NCBI GenBank assembly: GCA_027316975.1
Contig: DAHVFL010000237.1
Coordinates: 1 to 7,157, forward strand
From: Chloroflexota bacterium
GTDB taxonomy: Bacteria > Chloroflexota > Ktedonobacteria > Ktedonobacterales > Ktedonobacteraceae
DNA length: 7,157 bases
Reading direction: 5' to 3'
Positions 6,321 to 7,157 of this stretch are shown one piece after another (position 1 is the first letter of the stretch; each line of letters starts with the position of its first letter). The position numbers and the translations under genes were made by a program. The notes below the pieces were generated by a model. It was not told where the DNA came from. It saw only the letters and a program-made list of their open reading frames with translations, and ran no database searches.

Positions 6321-6601
6321 GCTTTTAACATTCCTAAAGGCCACTGACTTTAGCCATGTCAATACAAGGTCCACTACCCAAAGGTGGAAACAGAAGAGAA
6401 ATGGTTTTCGGTACACCCTTCTTTTGCCTTTCAGTGAAAAAGAGATTGGGATTGATCTGGGGTTGTTGCACTTTGCGACGCTATCTACAGGTGAAACGAT
6501 TGAGAATCCACGCTATTACCGCCGGGCAGAAAAGAAGCTGGCGCAGTTCCAGCGAATACTGACTGGCTCGAAAGAAGCATGGTTCTCATCGGCGTAAAAA
6601 G

Positions 6602-7114
6602 GTGAAGCAAGCTATTGCCAAAACCCATCGTAAGATACGCAAACAGCGTCAGGACTTCTTGCATAAGGTGTCTCGCAAGTTGGTTAATACGTATGGTATG
6701 GTGGTTTTTGAAGAGTTGCAACCTGCCAATATGAATCGTCGGCCCGCTCCTAAACAAGATGCGGAAACTGGGCGATATCTGCCAAACGGGGCTGCTGAGA
6801 AAGGCGGGTTAAATAAGAGTATCATGGATGCTGGTTGGGGTCAATTCCTGCACAATTGCGCGTACAAAGCTGAGAACGCTGGTCATGTAGTTGTGTTTGT
6901 GAATCCTCGCTATACCAGTCAAACGTGTAGCGGCTGTGGTGCGATTAAGAAGAAAGAACTAGATGTACGTGTACATGTATGCGAGTGCGGGTGTACGCTT
7001 GATCGAGACCATAATGCTGCTATCAATATTCTACGGCTTGGGAGAAGCCAACGCAGGGCAACCTACGTCGAAGCTCCTGCTTTTGCAGCACGGAGTACTC
7101 CACCCTTCCGTTAA
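6602..7114 (+). CDS. Surviving open frame of TnpB: RuvC-II, zinc ribbon and RuvC-III
   Basis: This is the intact 170-codon part of the tnpB remnant, which an automatic caller would start at GTG 6602. It begins with a basic helix ('AIAKTHRKIRKQRQDFLHKVSRKLV'-like, residues 4-28), then the RuvC-II Glu37, 'MDAGWGQFLHNCAYKAE' (75-91), 'NPRYTSQTCSGCG' (101-113), a zinc ribbon made of Cys109, Cys112, Cys127 and Cys129 (the second pair is CxC, not CxxC), and the RuvC-III 'DRDHNAA' with Asp136. The C-terminal 25 residues, after 'INILRLG', probably read into the guide-RNA scaffold, as in other TnpB genes. There is no convincing ribosome binding site for the GTG; the preceding AAAAAGG is part of the old coding sequence. 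I consider it a fragment, not an independent gene. Confidence 0.45.
   Translation: MKQAIAKTHRKIRKQRQDFLHKVSRKLVNTYGMVVFEELQPANMNRRPAPKQDAETGRYLPNGAAEKGGLNKSIMDAGWGQFLHNCAYKAENAGHVVVFVNPRYTSQTCSGCGAIKKKELDVRVHVCECGCTLDRDHNAAINILRLGRSQRRATYVEAPAFAARSTPPFR
7030..7103 (+). ncRNA. Possible omega-RNA scaffold and right-end hairpin of the element
   Basis: In IS605-family elements the guide (omega) RNA overlaps the 3' end of tnpB and ends at the element's right end, where the guide begins. Here CTCCTGC (7074-7080), a TTTT loop, GCA (7085-7087), a 4-base bulge and GGAG (7092-7095) form a hairpin. The perfect palindrome GGAGTACTCC (7092-7101) follows and overlaps it. This matches the general plan of a scaffold stem close to the right end. 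The bulge suggests decay. If correct, flanking DNA from about 7104 would have been the guide. This is inference from gene order and folding by eye. Confidence 0.35.
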
Positions 7115-7157
7115 TGTTTTATAGCGAGATTCACACTTTTTTCGTGAGCCATTGAAC

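Larger units (their letters stand above)
6282..7103 (+). mobile_element. Degraded IS605/IS1341-type (TnpB-only) element
   Basis: The segment contains a promoter-like sequence, a broken tnpB and, at its right, a hairpin ending in GGAGTACTCCAC, which resembles the right ends of IS1341-type elements. No tnpA (Y1 HUH transposase) is present, so it could move only with help from another element, if at all. IS200/IS605 elements have no terminal inverted repeats and make no target duplications, so the ends cannot be set by those signs. The left limit given is a guess and the right limit is inferred from the hairpin. It sits about 85 bases after mraY without disrupting it. Confidence 0.5.
6412..7114 (+). 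pseudogene. tnpB: tnpB RNA-guided nuclease, 5'-truncated and frameshifted
   Basis: TnpB is the transposon-encoded RNA-guided RuvC nuclease ancestral to Cas12. Recognisable homology starts in one frame just before 'EIGIDLGLLHFATLS' (catalytic Asp codon at 6454) and runs through 'ENPRYYRRAEKKLAQFQRIL'. That frame then diverges and stops at 6595-6597. Homology resumes one frame over at 6563 as 'LARKKHGSHRRKKVKQ' and continues to 7114. ACTG is duplicated at 6558-6565; removing one copy restores a continuous QRILARKKHG reading. The usual N-terminal region of roughly 180 residues (the WED and REC-like part) is absent. The second part holds the RuvC-II Glu ('VVFEEL'), the zinc-ribbon cysteines and the RuvC-III Asp ('DRDHNAAINIL'). 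The catalytic residues survive, but split over two frames, so the protein cannot be functional as read. Confidence 0.8.

Noticed and set aside
6282..6329. GTTAAAGC and GCTTTTAAC inverted pair around the tnpB promoter
   Set aside because: The arms are short, AT-rich and unequal by one base across a 31-base loop; this is too weak to call an operator or element end.
6280..6411. N-terminal part of an open frame starting at GTG 6280 and continuing into tnpB
   Set aside because: It overlaps the promoter-like sequence at 6292-6320, shows no TnpB similarity before about residue 45, and has no Shine-Dalgarno site; it is probably just an open stretch before the remnant.
6248..7152. ATGGCTC (6248-6254) and its reverse complement GAGCCAT (7146-7152) as terminal inverted repeats
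   Set aside because: Seven bases is expected by chance over this length, and IS200/IS605 elements have no terminal inverted repeats.

Overview
The window looks like chromosomal DNA from a bacterium, most plausibly of the phylum Chloroflexota (Ktedonobacteria or Thermomicrobia-like). That placement is an inference. It rests on moderately high GC, a bacterial-type queuosine-salvage hydrolase (a homologue is known from Sphaerobacter), divergent MurE and MraY proteins, an IS605/IS1341-type TnpB remnant, and a long inverted repeat of the 'CCTGAGCG...CGAAGGGTC' kind that I remember as abundant in such genomes. No rRNA, tRNA or CRISPR array was seen.

Layout. Bases 1-890 (minus strand) carry the N-terminal 296 codons of an APC-superfamily amino acid permease that runs off the left edge. 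Bases 891-1465 are a 575-base divergent intergenic region. It holds a repeated ACCATA(C/G)T motif with a candidate minus-strand promoter, a short palindrome, an 86-base inverted repeat with 31-bp arms, and a good sigma70-type promoter facing right. Bases 1466-6197 hold three genes on the plus strand: a queuosine 5'-phosphate N-glycosylase/hydrolase (Qng1, DUF2419 family), a MurE-type muramyl ligase and an MraY-type phospho-MurNAc-pentapeptide translocase. The spacings of 15 and 49 bases suggest one transcript from the promoter at 1394-1422. Bases 6198-7157 contain a degraded IS605-family element. Its tnpB has lost the 5' part and carries a frameshift explained by a 4-bp duplication, while a promoter-like sequence and a likely right-end/omega-RNA hairpin remain.

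How the genes fit together. MurE adds the third stem-peptide amino acid to UDP-MurNAc-dipeptide in the cytosol, and MraY moves the completed phospho-MurNAc-pentapeptide onto undecaprenyl phosphate, so these two belong to one pathway. Qng1 frees queuine from queuosine-5'-monophosphate for tRNA modification. Its place at the head of a cell-wall gene pair has no obvious biochemical reason. The most unusual features are the roughly 235-residue C-terminal extension on MraY with an apparent extra membrane helix, altered signature residues in both MurE (EDPR instead of DNPR) and MraY (SISVD instead of SNAVN), and the qng1-murE-mraY arrangement itself. No clearly new multi-gene system is evident.
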